Position numbers and translations under genes: made by a program | In this document: in pieces, positions 54,731 to 64,000 of the stretch | How positions within the stretch are numbered: position 1 is the stretch's first letter | How the letters are laid out: each line of letters begins with the position of its first letter | Origin: Marinobacter pelagius | Lineage (GTDB): Bacteria > Pseudomonadota > Gammaproteobacteria > Pseudomonadales > Oleiphilaceae | Direction: 5' to 3' | Assembly (NCBI RefSeq): GCF_003315345.1 | Contig: NZ_QNRO01000005.1 | Coordinates: 124,001 to 188,000 of the forward strand | DNA: 64,000 nucleotides | The notes under the pieces: generated by a model | What the model saw: the letters and a program-made list of their open reading frames with translations, nothing else | Told to the model about the DNA's origin: nothing | The model's database searches: none

Positions 54731-55652
54731 AGATTTCCGCCAGTACCTTGTCTGCCCCCATGGCCAGCAGGTCTTCAGCGAGTTCCCGGCCCAGGCGTTC
54801 GCCCTCGCTCCGGGGTGCACGACCTTCCACCCGGAAGATCTGCTCGCCGTTGACTGCGCCTACCAGGCCGCGCAACCAGAGCATATCTTCGTCTTCCAGC
54901 AATGCATAGGCGGCGATGGGTACCTGGCAGCCACCCTCCAGGCGACGGTTCAGTGCCCGCTCGGCACTGACCCGGTCCCACGTGTCGGTGTGGTTCAGGG
55001 GTGCGATCAGTTCCAGCAGTTCGGTGTCATCCACGCGGCATTCGATACCGAGGGCACCCTGGCCAACGGCGGGCAGTGACACCGTGTCCGGCAGGCAGTA
55101 ACGGATACGGTTGTGGAAGCCCAGGCGCTTGAGGCCGGAGCTTGCCAGCACAATGGCGTCGTATTCCTCGGCGTCGAGCTTCGCCAGCCGGGTATTCACA
55201 TTGCCACGAAGGACCTTGATCTGCAGGTCGGGGCGGTAGGCCCGCAGCTGGGCTTCCCGGCGCAGGCTGGCGGTACCGACCACGGCACCGTCCGGGAGGG
55301 CATCCACGGTTTCGTACTTGTTGCTGACGAAGGCATCGGTCGGATCCTCGCGCTCGCAGATGGCCACCAGTCCCAGGCCTTCCGGGAACTCCATGGGCAC
55401 GTCTTTCATGGAATGCACGGCCAGGTCGGCGCGGCCATCGAGCATGGCTTCCTCGAGTTCCTTAACGAACAGTCCCTTGCCCCCGATCTTGGCCAGCGGC
55501 ACATCCAGGATCTTGTCGCCCTGGGTCTTGATCTTGACCAGTTCCACGCTGACGTTGTCGTGCAGGCGCTCCAGTTCGGCCTTGATGTGTTCTGCCTGCC
55601 AGAGCGCAAGGGCGCTGCTGCGGGTTGCGATGCGAAGGGTACGTTTGGACAT
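54711..55652 (-). CDS. hemC: Porphobilinogen deaminase (hydroxymethylbilane synthase)
   Basis: A 313-residue enzyme of the same length as E. coli HemC. Recognised by [42 protein letters not shown] and the cofactor cysteine in [12 protein letters not shown]. The ATG at 55652 is preferred to a GTG at 55661. It lies 79 bp after algR and couples to hemD. Confidence 0.95.
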   Translation of the reverse strand: MSKRTLRIATRSSALALWQAEHIKAELERLHDNVSVELVKIKTQGDKILDVPLAKIGGKGLFVKELEEAMLDGRADLAVHSMKDVPMEFPEGLGLVAICEREDPTDAFVSNKYETVDALPDGAVVGTASLRREAQLRAYRPDLQIKVLRGNVNTRLAKLDAEEYDAIVLASSGLKRLGFHNRIRYCLPDTVSLPAVGQGALGIECRVDDTELLELIAPLNHTDTWDRVSAERALNRRLEGGCQVPIAAYALLEDEDMLWLRGLVGAVNGEQIFRVEGRAPRSEGERLGRELAEDLLAMGADKVLAEIYGHTPR

Positions 55653-55731
55653 GGCACTCACTGTCGGTTGGGAAAATGTTCGCCAAGGTTAACGCGTGAC
55701 GGCAGAAATGTCCCGTGGGGAAAAACCGCAG

Positions 55732-56511
55732 TCAGCCGGGCTGGTGCTCCTGCAACCACTGGCGCACATCGGCGGCGTGGCGTCGGCTGACTGCCAGACG
55801 CTCGGGCCTGTCCCGCAGGATGATCCGGCTCTGCCCTTCGGAGGTGCGCTCCAGTGCCTTGACGAAGCGCACGCCCACCAGGGTGTTGCGGTGAACCCTC
55901 AGAAGTTGGTCTGGATAACTGGCTTCCAGTTCCTTGAGGGTGTAGTCGGAGACCGTCTCACCACCCAGGTGGTGGATGGTGACGTACTTCTGGTCTGCCT
56001 CGCAGTAGAGAATGTCTGCCAGGTCGATCAGCTCCGTGCCCCGGTGGGTCCGGACTGCCAGCTGGTCGTTACTCTGTCTGGTGTTGCCGACCAGCTGCTG
56101 GCGCTGGACCCGATTGACCCGGCCAACCCGTTCAAGGGCCTCGGCCAGGGCTTCCTTGCGCACCGGTTTCAACAGGTAGGCGGTGGCCTGCACGTCGAAT
56201 GCCTGGATGGCGTAGTGATCGTAAGCCGTACAGAAAACCAGTGCTGGCGGGTGCTCCAGCTGGCTCAGGCGAGCCGCCGCCTCCATGCCGTCCATGCCCG
56301 GCATGCGGATATCCAGCAACAGGATGTCGGGCTCCAGTTCGGCGACCTGCTGCAGCGTGCTGTCGCCATCGGCGGCTTCACCACAGATGCGATAGCCGGG
56401 CAGGGCGTCAACCAGTCGCCGGAGGCGCTCCCTGGCCAGGGGCTCGTCATCGGCAATCAGGATATTCAGGTTGTGGTTGCCGTTTGCGGTCATGGTGTCT
56501 GGTCTGCTCAT
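55732..56511 (-). CDS. algR: LytTR response regulator AlgR
   Basis: A 259-residue regulator: receiver domain with the phospho-acceptor Asp in LLLDIRMPG and Lys in AYLLKPV, then a LytTR DNA-binding domain (about 155-255; EADQKYVTIHHLGGETVSDYTLKELE). It matches AlgR of Pseudomonas, which controls alginate, type IV pili and other virulence traits. Thirteen bases after the AlgZ gene. First 15 residues before the receiver domain may be extra; a later ATG (MTANGN) is possible. Confidence 0.92.
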   Translation of the reverse strand: MSRPDTMTANGNHNLNILIADDEPLARERLRRLVDALPGYRICGEAADGDSTLQQVAELEPDILLLDIRMPGMDGMEAAARLSQLEHPPALVFCTAYDHYAIQAFDVQATAYLLKPVRKEALAEALERVGRVNRVQRQQLVGNTRQSNDQLAVRTHRGTELIDLADILYCEADQKYVTIHHLGGETVSDYTLKELEASYPDQLLRVHRNTLVGVRFVKALERTSEGQSRIILRDRPERLAVSRRHAADVRQWLQEHQPG

Positions 56512-56524
56512 AGGCGTTTGTTTA

Positions 56525-57613
56525 TTACTGTTGGCTGGCTTTCCGCCGGGGCAGGCGCAGCGTCACGGTGTAGGTTTCGTGCTGCTGGCTGTGTTTGAGC
56601 ACCGCAGGCTCGCCGAACAGCGCCTGCAACCGTGACTGGATATTCGCCAGCGCAATGCGGTTACCCCGGTGGCGACGCTGGTCCTGTTCCGGTTTCGGAT
56701 TCTGCACCATAAGGTAGACAAACTCACCTCGTGCGGAAATCTCGATCCGGACGGTGCCCCCTTCCGGCCGTGGCTGGATGCCATGGTAGATGGCGTTCTC
56801 GATCAGCGGCTGCAGGGTGAGGGGCGGAACGGCCTGGCGCTCCAGTCCCGGGCTGACGGCCCAGTCCACCTGCAGGCGCTCGCCCAGGCGCAGGCTTTCG
56901 ATGGCCAGGTAACGACGACACAGTTCCAGCTCCCGGGCCAGCGGGATCAGCTGGTCGGAGGTGCGCAGGCTGGCCCGGAACAGTTCGGAGAGGTCCAGCA
57001 CCGCCTCTTCGGCCTGTTCGGGGCGGGTGGCAATCAGGCTGGCGATGGTGTTCATGCTGTTGAACAGGAAATGTGGCTGGATCCGGGCCTGAAGCGCCGC
57101 CAGCCGGGCCCCCATCTCGGCTTCCCGCTGGGCCTGCCACTGGTGCTGGAGGTAGAAGTAGCGCAACACCATGAGCACGATCAACAGCGCCACCAGAAGT
57201 TTCTTGGCAATGCCCTGCCACTTGGTGACGCCGGGCTCGGGATGCAGGACCCGATCGGCAAACAGGCTGAAGGCGAGGACGTCGGCGAGCACAATGGCAA
57301 CGATAAGCAGGGTCGAGCGGGTGACCGTCATCCGCGCCAGGCGGCTGCGCAGCAGGCAGATCAGGGCGGCGCTGGTGAGGGTGGTCCACTGGACGAACAG
57401 GGACAGCAGGCCGAAATAGTTCCAGTCGATCCAGCCGGTCTCGGTCTGCACGATCGACAGAACCAGCACGAACAGTTCGCTGGTGACCAGAAGCAGGAAT
57501 ACGGCCCGGACCCGGCACAGGTCCGGGACAAAGAAATCATGACTGCTCACACTTTTGTCGCCGTTCAGGGGTGTCTCCTTTGCACCGGTCAGAATGCTAT
57601 AATCCCGCCACAT
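56525..57613 (-). CDS. algZ: Sensor histidine kinase AlgZ/FimS
   Basis: A 362-residue LytS-type kinase with four membrane segments (about 35-155), the phospho-acceptor in QPHFLFNSMNTI, and an ATP-binding domain with PLIENAIYHGI and RIALANIQSRL. It pairs with AlgR. The start is unsure: ATG 57613 lies close to a TATAAT box for argH, while a GTG at 57550 would give the short SSHDFFVPDLC start seen in relatives. Neither has a strong ribosome binding site. Confidence 0.88.
   Translation of the reverse strand: MWRDYSILTGAKETPLNGDKSVSSHDFFVPDLCRVRAVFLLLVTSELFVLVLSIVQTETGWIDWNYFGLLSLFVQWTTLTSAALICLLRSRLARMTVTRSTLLIVAIVLADVLAFSLFADRVLHPEPGVTKWQGIAKKLLVALLIVLMVLRYFYLQHQWQAQREAEMGARLAALQARIQPHFLFNSMNTIASLIATRPEQAEEAVLDLSELFRASLRTSDQLIPLARELELCRRYLAIESLRLGERLQVDWAVSPGLERQAVPPLTLQPLIENAIYHGIQPRPEGGTVRIEISARGEFVYLMVQNPKPEQDQRRHRGNRIALANIQSRLQALFGEPAVLKHSQQHETYTVTLRLPRRKASQQ
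57598..57603 (+). promoter_or_regulatory. -10 box of argH
   Basis: A perfect TATAAT lies 66 bases before the argH ATG. No good -35 box is seen 16-18 bases upstream, so an activator may be needed, or only the -10 element is used. Confidence 0.45.
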
Positions 57614-57668
57614 CAAATGTACCCGTTGCCCGCAGATGATGCCGGGCCGTCAGCAGGAAAGATAGACC

Positions 57669-59078
57669 ATGACGGATCAGAAAAAGTCTGACCAGACCAC
57701 ATCCTCCGAAAAACCCTGGGGCGGGCGCTTCAGCGAGCCCACTGATGCCTTTGTCGAGCGCTTCACCGCGTCCGTGGGTTTTGACCAGCGCCTGTATCAC
57801 CACGACATCACCGGTTCCATCGCCCACGCCACCATGCTGGCGGAAGTGGGTGTGCTCACTACCGAGGAGCGGGACCAGATCATCGAGGGGCTGAAGGGTG
57901 TGAAGGCCGACATCGAGGCCGGCAACTTCGAGTGGTCCGTGAGCCTTGAAGACGTGCACATGAACGTCGAGGCACGGCTGACCGATCGCATCGGCATCAC
58001 CGGCAAGAAGCTGCACACCGGCCGCAGCCGGAATGACCAGGTGGCCACTGACATCCGCCTGTACCTGCGCGACGAGATCGATGTCATCGCCGAAGAACTC
58101 AACCGCCTGCAAACCGGCCTGCTGGACCTGGCCGAGCGTGAGGCCGATACCATCATGCCCGGTTTCACCCACCTGCAGACCGCCCAGCCGGTCACCTTCG
58201 GCCATCACCTGCTGGCCTGGTACGAGATGCTGGTCCGCGATGGTGAGCGCCTGCAGGACTGCCGCAAGCGGGTCAACGTGATGCCCCTGGGCGCCGCTGC
58301 CCTGGCGGGCACCACCTATCCCATCGACCGGGACATGACTGCCCGGCTGCTGGGCTTCGACCGGCCGACCGAGAACAGCCTGGATTCGGTCAGTGACCGG
58401 GACTTCGCCATCGAGTTCTGCAGTTTCGCGGCGCTGCTGATGACCCACCTGTCCCGTTTCAGCGAGGAACTGGTGCTGTGGACCTCCGCCCAGTTCGATT
58501 TCATCGACCTGCCGGACCGCTTCTGCACCGGTTCTTCCATCATGCCCCAGAAGAAGAACCCGGATGTGCCGGAGCTGGTGCGCGGCAAAACGGGCCGGGT
58601 CAATGGTCACCTGATCAGCCTGCTGACCCTGATGAAGAGCCAGCCGCTGGCCTACAACAAGGACAACCAGGAAGACAAGGAGCCGCTGTTCGATACCGTC
58701 GATACCATCAAGGGCTGCCTGAAGGCCTACGCCGACATGATTCCGGCGATCCGCGCCAAGGCGGACAACATGCGGGTGGCGGCCAAGCGCGGTTTCTCCA
58801 CTGCCACCGACCTCGCGGATTACCTGGTCAAGAAAGGTGTGCCGTTCCGGGATGCCCACGAGATCGTTGGCAAGTCGGTGGCCTTTGGTGTGGCGGAAGG
58901 TCGTGACCTGTCAGAGATGACCCTGGAAGAGTTGCGCCAGTTCTCGGACGTGATCGGTGAGGACGTATTCGATGTGCTCACCCTTGAAGGCTCGGTCCAG
59001 GCCCGCAACCATCTGGGTGGCACGGCGCCGGAGCAGGTGCGGGCCGCTGTCGCCCGGGCCCGCAAGCTGCTGGGCTGA
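57669..59078 (+). CDS. argH: Argininosuccinate lyase
   Basis: A 469-residue fumarase-superfamily enzyme for the last step of arginine synthesis. Signature [12 protein letters not shown] holds the catalytic Ser; [28 protein letters not shown] and [14 protein letters not shown] region ([13 protein letters not shown]) also match. Divergent from algZ, as in Pseudomonas. AGGAAAG precedes the ATG. Confidence 0.96.
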   Translation: MTDQKKSDQTTSSEKPWGGRFSEPTDAFVERFTASVGFDQRLYHHDITGSIAHATMLAEVGVLTTEERDQIIEGLKGVKADIEAGNFEWSVSLEDVHMNVEARLTDRIGITGKKLHTGRSRNDQVATDIRLYLRDEIDVIAEELNRLQTGLLDLAEREADTIMPGFTHLQTAQPVTFGHHLLAWYEMLVRDGERLQDCRKRVNVMPLGAAALAGTTYPIDRDMTARLLGFDRPTENSLDSVSDRDFAIEFCSFAALLMTHLSRFSEELVLWTSAQFDFIDLPDRFCTGSSIMPQKKNPDVPELVRGKTGRVNGHLISLLTLMKSQPLAYNKDNQEDKEPLFDTVDTIKGCLKAYADMIPAIRAKADNMRVAAKRGFSTATDLADYLVKKGVPFRDAHEIVGKSVAFGVAEGRDLSEMTLEELRQFSDVIGEDVFDVLTLEGSVQARNHLGGTAPEQVRAAVARARKLLG

Positions 59079-59100
59079 ACGGGGATATCCGGTGTCTGGC

Positions 59101-61542
59101 TCAGCCGCCCGGGTGACCGGATGAGAGACCGATCACCCCCGGTGTCAGGTCCTCCAGTGGCCGGGGATCTTCCAGATGGGAGCCCTGGCCGAAATGAATC
59201 CCGAGGGTCCTCACTCTGCGGAGGGTGTGGTCGCTTTCAATGTGGGTGGCGACCGTGGTTTTACCCGCCGCCTCGGCAATCCGGTGCAAGGCTTCCACCA
59301 TGACCTGTTGCACCGGATCCTCCTCCAGTTTTTCCATCATCCGGCGGTCCAGCTTGATGATATCCACCGGCAGTTTTGCCGCCAGGCTGTAGCTTTCCAC
59401 CGAGGCGCCTGCTCCTTCCAGTGCCACCCGGCAGCCAATCTTGTGCAGGGCATCACACAGGATGGCAACGTCGTCCGGATACTGGGTAGCGTGTTCCTCT
59501 CGGATTTCCAGGCAAAAATATTCCGGCGAGAACGGCGAGTTGGCCAGTTCGCCTTCGAGGAAGTCGGGAAAGGTGTCATCAAGCACGCTGGTGATGGAGA
59601 GGTTGAAGCCACAATACTTGATGCGCGGCTCCAGCAGCTCGTGTTGCGACAGCCAGTCCAGGGTCTGGCGGATCACCTGGCGGTCCAGGCGCTTGGCCAG
59701 GTCAAAGCGTTCGGTGACCGGCAGGAACTGGTCCGGTTGGAGCTGGCTTTGACCATCCCGGAGAGCCGGGATGCGGCACAGGATCTCGATATGGTCGCCC
59801 CAGGTCGCGCTGGCGACAGGTTTCAACGCCTGGTATTCCAGTAGCAGCCGATCGTTGTCCAGGGCTTCCCGGATCTGATCCAGCCGTTGGGCAATCAGGT
59901 TTTCATCGATGTTGGAGGCAATCGCCCGGGCGGTGTGAATCCGGTTGCGTCCGGACGTCTTGGCGGTATGGCACAGGTCCGCGGCCTGGGTCAGCAGCTT
60001 TTCCGGATCCCCGGGAAATTCTTTCTCCATCACCAGCAGCCCGCCGCTGACGGTGGTCTGCAGCATGCTTCCCTGCCATTCGAAGACAAAGCCGCGCACC
60101 AGCTCCCGGATATCGTCGGCAATCTTGCGGGCCCGGGGCTCGGGGCAGTTCTCGATGAGCAATACAAAGGTATCGCCGGATAACCGGGCCAGGGCATCCC
60201 GTTGCCGTATCCTCACCCCGAGATTGCCGGCCAGCTCCCTCAGGTAGCGGTCGCAGGTACCGCTGCCGGCGGTTTCGTTGAAGCGGTTGAAATCGTCCAG
60301 GTCCAGGTAAAGCAGGCTGTCGACGCTGTCCCGGTGGGTTTTCTGCTCCAGGGTCCGCAGCAGGCGGGCCAGGAATTCCCGGCGATTCATCAGGCCGGTG
60401 ACCGGGTCACGGCGGATCCGGTCACCGGCTTCGCTCTGGCTGATCCGGGTGTGGGTGTTGCGGCCAACGTGAACGGCGCCGAGGATGTCGCCCTGAGCGC
60501 TGGTCAGGCGCTGGTAGTGGAATTCGTGGATCGGCAGTTCGCGATTCTGGTGGGCCAGGGGCATCTCCACCACGAAGCTGCCCCGCTCGAACGCCCGCTG
60601 CCAGAGCCGCTCGATCAACCGGCGTTCGTTCGGATGCTCCCGGAGCAGTTCTCTGAGATTGTCGCCGGCGGCAGGTGCTTTGCCGAAGGTCTGGGCAAAC
60701 TGGCTGGCGTAGGCCTGATTGCAGTGCAGGAGGGTCAGCCGGGTGTCCACCGCTGCCACCAGGTCGGGGGTTGCCTGGCCGGTGGCTTCCAGCAGCCGAT
60801 GGCAATGGTCCAGAGCTTTTTCCTGTTCCATGATCGCGGTGCGATCCACCAGGGTGCCGACCAGTCGGTGGATGCGCCCCCCCTTGCGCAGTGCCCGGCC
60901 ATCCAGGGTCATGCGGCACTGCTTCTGTCGTGCTGTCAGCACATTCAGTTCCAGGGAAAACGGCTGGCCGGTGCGCATGCAACGCCGGAACAGGGCCCGC
61001 ACCCTGGACTGGCCCGCCTGGCAGTAGAACAGCGCCTGTTCCGGCGTGATGTCCAGGCCCGGCCGCAGCTCCAACAACTGGTAGATGCCTTCACTCCAGG
61101 TCATCTCGTTGCTGGTGATGTCCAGTTCCCAGAGTCCGAACCGGGCAAGGTTTTCAGCGGATTTGAGCAGGCACGGATCCACGCGGGAGGCATCGGCGAG
61201 GGCAATGGTGGCCCGGGCCGCCTGGTCGGAGTCGTGGATGGCCTGCTTGAGACTGAGCTGGGCGGTAAAGAAAAAGCCTTCCCGGTGCCGGAAGGTCACC
61301 AGAATGTGCTGCCCGCCCTCGATCTGATGGCGGTTTACCGGTGCAAACGGGTCGTCCTGGCGGGAAGCCAGGATGCGATGGACCGGCTGCCCCACCAGCT
61401 CCCCGGCCTCGTATCCCAGGACGGCTTCGGACTGGTGATCAACCTGCACCACGGTGCCTTCGTCGTCGATTCTCAGCAGCGTCTGGCGACCATCCTGTGG
61501 TGTCTGGTCTGGCCGGTAGCGGCGAATCACGAATTCTTTCAC
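59101..61542 (-). CDS. PAS/degenerate GGDEF/degenerate EAL protein, probable c-di-GMP effector
   Basis: An 813-residue protein: up to three PAS-like domains (about 18-115, 130-235, 250-365), a GGDEF domain (about 375-540) and an EAL domain (about 550-800). The catalytic motifs are changed: SGDTF (455-459) for GGDEF, EIL (586-588) for EAL, and LEGAG (708-712) for DDFGTG. So it is unlikely to make or cut c-di-GMP; by analogy with FimX or LapD it may bind it. No membrane segment. Divergent from lptM. Confidence 0.85.
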   Translation of the reverse strand: MKEFVIRRYRPDQTPQDGRQTLLRIDDEGTVVQVDHQSEAVLGYEAGELVGQPVHRILASRQDDPFAPVNRHQIEGGQHILVTFRHREGFFFTAQLSLKQAIHDSDQAARATIALADASRVDPCLLKSAENLARFGLWELDITSNEMTWSEGIYQLLELRPGLDITPEQALFYCQAGQSRVRALFRRCMRTGQPFSLELNVLTARQKQCRMTLDGRALRKGGRIHRLVGTLVDRTAIMEQEKALDHCHRLLEATGQATPDLVAAVDTRLTLLHCNQAYASQFAQTFGKAPAAGDNLRELLREHPNERRLIERLWQRAFERGSFVVEMPLAHQNRELPIHEFHYQRLTSAQGDILGAVHVGRNTHTRISQSEAGDRIRRDPVTGLMNRREFLARLLRTLEQKTHRDSVDSLLYLDLDDFNRFNETAGSGTCDRYLRELAGNLGVRIRQRDALARLSGDTFVLLIENCPEPRARKIADDIRELVRGFVFEWQGSMLQTTVSGGLLVMEKEFPGDPEKLLTQAADLCHTAKTSGRNRIHTARAIASNIDENLIAQRLDQIREALDNDRLLLEYQALKPVASATWGDHIEILCRIPALRDGQSQLQPDQFLPVTERFDLAKRLDRQVIRQTLDWLSQHELLEPRIKYCGFNLSITSVLDDTFPDFLEGELANSPFSPEYFCLEIREEHATQYPDDVAILCDALHKIGCRVALEGAGASVESYSLAAKLPVDIIKLDRRMMEKLEEDPVQQVMVEALHRIAEAAGKTTVATHIESDHTLRRVRTLGIHFGQGSHLEDPRPLEDLTPGVIGLSSGHPGG

Positions 61543-61684
61543 GTGCGGGTAGCCTCAGGTGTAGGACAGTGGCTCCATGATACTGATACTGCCATGGAAA
61601 AGAAGCTCCGGGTCCGGTGCAGTGTCTCGCCCGCTGCCATGGGTGTCAGGTATACTGCGCCAAAGCAACTTTCCGGGGGCGCCC

Positions 61685-61855
61685 ATGCCTTTTCGACTTT
61701 TTGCGATTTTCAGCCTCGTGTTTACCCTGTTGCTGGCAGGCTGTGGCCAGAAGGGCCCGTTGTACCGCGACCAGGGTGGAACCACGGCCAGCGAGGCGGT
61801 CCGGGCCGTGACCGACGGCCAGGCCGAGGAAGACCGTGAACAGAGTGATAACTGA
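61685..61855 (+). CDS. lptM: LptM (YifL-like) LPS-assembly lipoprotein
   Basis: A 56-residue lipoprotein. The lipobox LLAGC is followed by GQKGPLY, the defining N-terminal stretch of LptM, which helps mature LptD; the rest is an acidic tail. It precedes lysA, as in many gammaproteobacteria. The ATG at 61685 gives the normal short signal; the frame is open upstream but without a signal. Confidence 0.88.
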   Translation: MPFRLFAIFSLVFTLLLAGCGQKGPLYRDQGGTTASEAVRAVTDGQAEEDREQSDN

Positions 61856-61890
61856 GCAACCGCGTACCCGCTTAACGAATCAGGACATCC

Positions 61891-63141
61891 ATGGACCACT
61901 TCAACTACCGTAACGGCGAGCTCTACGCCGAAGACGTCCCTGTCTCCGAAATCGCCGAGCGCTTCGGCACGCCGGCCTACATCTATTCCCGGGCCACCCT
62001 TGAGCGCCATTACCGGGCCTACGACGACGCCCTGGAGGGTCGTCCGCACCTGGTGTGCTATGCGGTCAAGGCCAACAGCAACCTGGCGGTACTGAATGTG
62101 CTGGCCCGTCTGGGTGCCGGTTTCGATATCGTGTCTGCGGGTGAGCTGGAGCGGGTGCTCCGGGCCGGCGGCGAGGCCGGCAAGGTGGTGTTCTCCGGCG
62201 TCGGCAAGCAGGAGTGGGAAATGAAGCGTGCCCTGGAAGCGGGGGTACGTTGCTTCAACGTGGAATCAGACACCGAACTGGACCGCCTGAACCAGGTGGC
62301 TGGCGAGCTGGGGGTTAAGGCTCCGATCTCTTTGCGGGTCAACCCCGATGTCGATGCCGGGACCCATCCCTACATTTCCACCGGTCTGAAAGAGAACAAG
62401 TTCGGCATCGATATCGCCGAGGCGCCGCAGGTCTATGCCCGGGCCGCGGCCCTGCCGAACCTGGAAATCCACGGTGTGGATTGTCATATCGGGTCCCAGC
62501 TGACTTCGGTATCGCCGTTCCTGGATGCCCTGGACCGGGTGCTGGCGCTGATCGATGCCCTGGCCGAGCAGGGTATCCGGATCCGCCACCTGGACATGGG
62601 CGGTGGCCTGGGTGTGACCTATGACCAGGAGCAACCGCCACAGCCGTCAGATTATGTGAAGGCCCTGGCGGAACGCCTGGGTGACCGTAAGCTGGAGCTG
62701 ATCCTGGAGCCGGGGCGCTCGATCGCCGCCAACGCCGGGATTCTGGTGACCCGCGTCGAATTTCTGAAGTGCACCGAACACCGCAATTTCGCCATCATCG
62801 ATGCCGCCATGAACGACCTGATTCGTCCGGCCCTGTATAGCGCCTGGCAGTCCATCATTCCGGTCCGGCCACACCAGGACGGCGAAGAGAAAGCCTGGGA
62901 CCTGGTGGGGCCCGTGTGTGAAACCGGGGATTTCCTGGGCAAGGACCGGCAGTTACGGTTGCAGCCGGGAGACCTGCTGGCGGTTCGCTCCGCTGGCGCC
63001 TATGGTTTTGTTATGAGCTCCAATTACAACACCCGCAACCGTCCCCCCGAGCTGATGGTGGACGGTGACCAGGTTCACGTGGTTCGTCGCCGGGAAACCC
63101 TGGAGGACCAGCTTGCCCCTGAAAGTTGTCTGCCGGAATGA
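61891..63141 (+). CDS. lysA: Diaminopimelate decarboxylase
   Basis: A 416-residue PLP enzyme that makes lysine from meso-diaminopimelate. The PLP lysine is in CYAVKANSN; other marks are [22 protein letters not shown], and [10 protein letters not shown]. Follows lptM by 35 bases and overlaps the first possible dapF start by four. Confidence 0.96.
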   Translation: MDHFNYRNGELYAEDVPVSEIAERFGTPAYIYSRATLERHYRAYDDALEGRPHLVCYAVKANSNLAVLNVLARLGAGFDIVSAGELERVLRAGGEAGKVVFSGVGKQEWEMKRALEAGVRCFNVESDTELDRLNQVAGELGVKAPISLRVNPDVDAGTHPYISTGLKENKFGIDIAEAPQVYARAAALPNLEIHGVDCHIGSQLTSVSPFLDALDRVLALIDALAEQGIRIRHLDMGGGLGVTYDQEQPPQPSDYVKALAERLGDRKLELILEPGRSIAANAGILVTRVEFLKCTEHRNFAIIDAAMNDLIRPALYSAWQSIIPVRPHQDGEEKAWDLVGPVCETGDFLGKDRQLRLQPGDLLAVRSAGAYGFVMSSNYNTRNRPPELMVDGDQVHVVRRRETLEDQLAPESCLPE

Positions 63142-63155
63142 CCAGGGAACAGGAG

Positions 63156-64000
63156 ATGAGTCAGCAGCGACGCAGCCAGGGTCCAGCCCTCCGGTTCACC
63201 AAGATGCATGGCCTGGGCAACGACTTCATGGTGGTGGACGCCATCAGCCAGCCCTTCCGGCTGCGTCCGGAGATGATCCGGGAACTGGCGGACCGGAATT
63301 TCGGTATTGGCTTCGATCAGTTGCTCGTGGTTGAGCCTCCCGGCCTGCCGGACGTGGATTTCCGTTACCGGATTTTCAATGCCGACGGTTCGGAAGTGGA
63401 GCAGTGTGGCAACGGTGCCCGCTGCTTCGCGCGGTTCGTGCGGGACCAGCGCCTGACCAACAAGAAGGTCATCCGGGTCCAGACCGCCGGGGGTGTAATC
63501 GAGCTGCGGGTCGGGAAGGACGGCATGGTCATGGTCAACATGGGCGTGCCTGAACTCAATCCGCCGGCAATCCCGTTTGCCGCCGACTGTCGAAAGGATG
63601 TTTACACCGTGGATGTGGACGGCCAGACCGTGGAGCTCAGTGCGGTCTCCATGGGTAACCCCCACGGCGTGCTGGTGGTGGATGACGTCGACACGGCGCC
63701 GGTGGAAACCCTGGGGCCGTTGCTGGAACGCCACCCCCGTTTCCCGGCCCGGGCCAACATCGGGTTCCTGCAGATCCTCGATCGTGGCCATGCCCGTTTG
63801 CGGGTGTTCGAACGGGGCTCCGGCGAGACCCTGGCCTGCGGCAGTGGTGCCTGCGCCGCGGTGGTGGCCGGCAATATCCGGGGCTTGCTCGACCAGCGGG
63901 TGGAAGTGGAGTTGCGCGGTGGCAAGCTGGTCATCGAATGGCAGGGTGAGGGGGCGCCTGTTATGATGGAAGGCCCTGCGACAACAGTGTTTGAAGGGCA
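63156..64000 (+). CDS. dapF: Diaminopimelate epimerase (partial, cut by window end)
   Basis: The first 281 codons of DapF, which interconverts LL- and meso-diaminopimelate. [13 protein letters not shown] opens the family match, and the two catalytic cysteines appear in QCGNGARC and ACGSGACA. The ATG at 63156 is taken; an ATG at 63138 (overlapping the lysA stop) is also possible and would add six residues. The stop codon is beyond the window. Confidence 0.93.
   Translation, partial: MSQQRRSQGPALRFTKMHGLGNDFMVVDAISQPFRLRPEMIRELADRNFGIGFDQLLVVEPPGLPDVDFRYRIFNADGSEVEQCGNGARCFARFVRDQRLTNKKVIRVQTAGGVIELRVGKDGMVMVNMGVPELNPPAIPFAADCRKDVYTVDVDGQTVELSAVSMGNPHGVLVVDDVDTAPVETLGPLLERHPRFPARANIGFLQILDRGHARLRVFERGSGETLACGSGACAAVVAGNIRGLLDQRVEVELRGGKLVIEWQGEGAPVMMEGPATTVFEG

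Overview
The window reads as a chromosomal segment of a gammaproteobacterium, most probably a Marinobacter-like marine heterotroph. The evidence is the gene content (bkd, dpp, lrgAB, pldA, argH-algZ-algR-hemCDXY, lptM-lysA-dapF), the high-GC codon use and a Pseudomonas-like gene order at the right end. No phage, insertion sequence or CRISPR array is visible. Genus is inferred from memory of gene order, not from a search.

Left part (1-5556): a sodium/solute symporter gene on the minus strand is preceded by a TPP riboswitch. Back to back with it, on the plus strand, a tandem glycine riboswitch precedes a TRIC/UPF0126 membrane protein and a FUSC-type exporter. An LpxR-like lipid A deacylase follows. 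5557-5979 holds tRNA-Arg(CCG) on the minus strand, its terminator, and an 18-bp duplicate of the tRNA 3' end.

5980-21553: a minus-strand operon encodes the branched-chain 2-oxoacid dehydrogenase E1alpha, E1beta and E2, ending in a Hanks-type Ser/Thr kinase; a LiuR-like palindrome lies upstream. YaeQ, LrgA/LrgB, a complete peptide ABC importer (five genes), a LysR regulator and an Xaa-Pro dipeptidase follow. Peptide import and proline-peptide cleavage are physically joined.

21554-33000: Bfd and bacterioferritin (iron storage and release), phosphomannomutase/phosphoglucomutase, outer-membrane phospholipase A, cytochrome c5, a predicted copper radical oxidase (galactose/glyoxal oxidase type) with a coupled small secreted protein, Rep helicase, and a GGDEF/EAL protein.

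33001-54730: Tex, GshA, an Rmf/CrpP-like small protein, DsbB, Rsd/AlgQ, an FKBP lipoprotein, a DUF4124 protein, a TIGR02444 protein, an ABC-F ATPase, Ppx, thioredoxin, a molybdopterin operon (moaB-moeA-moaD-moaE), Rho, UbiD and a 2Fe-2S flavin reductase, then the minus-strand haem genes hemC-hemD-hemX-hemY, which sit downstream of algZ-algR.

54731-64000: hemC start, algR/algZ, divergent argH, a PAS/GGDEF/EAL protein with degenerate catalytic motifs, then lptM-lysA-dapF, with dapF cut by the window end. Two about 110-bp structured repeats (23844-23955 and 48798-48906) share a core of two small hairpins but have unrelated, internally complementary outer arms.
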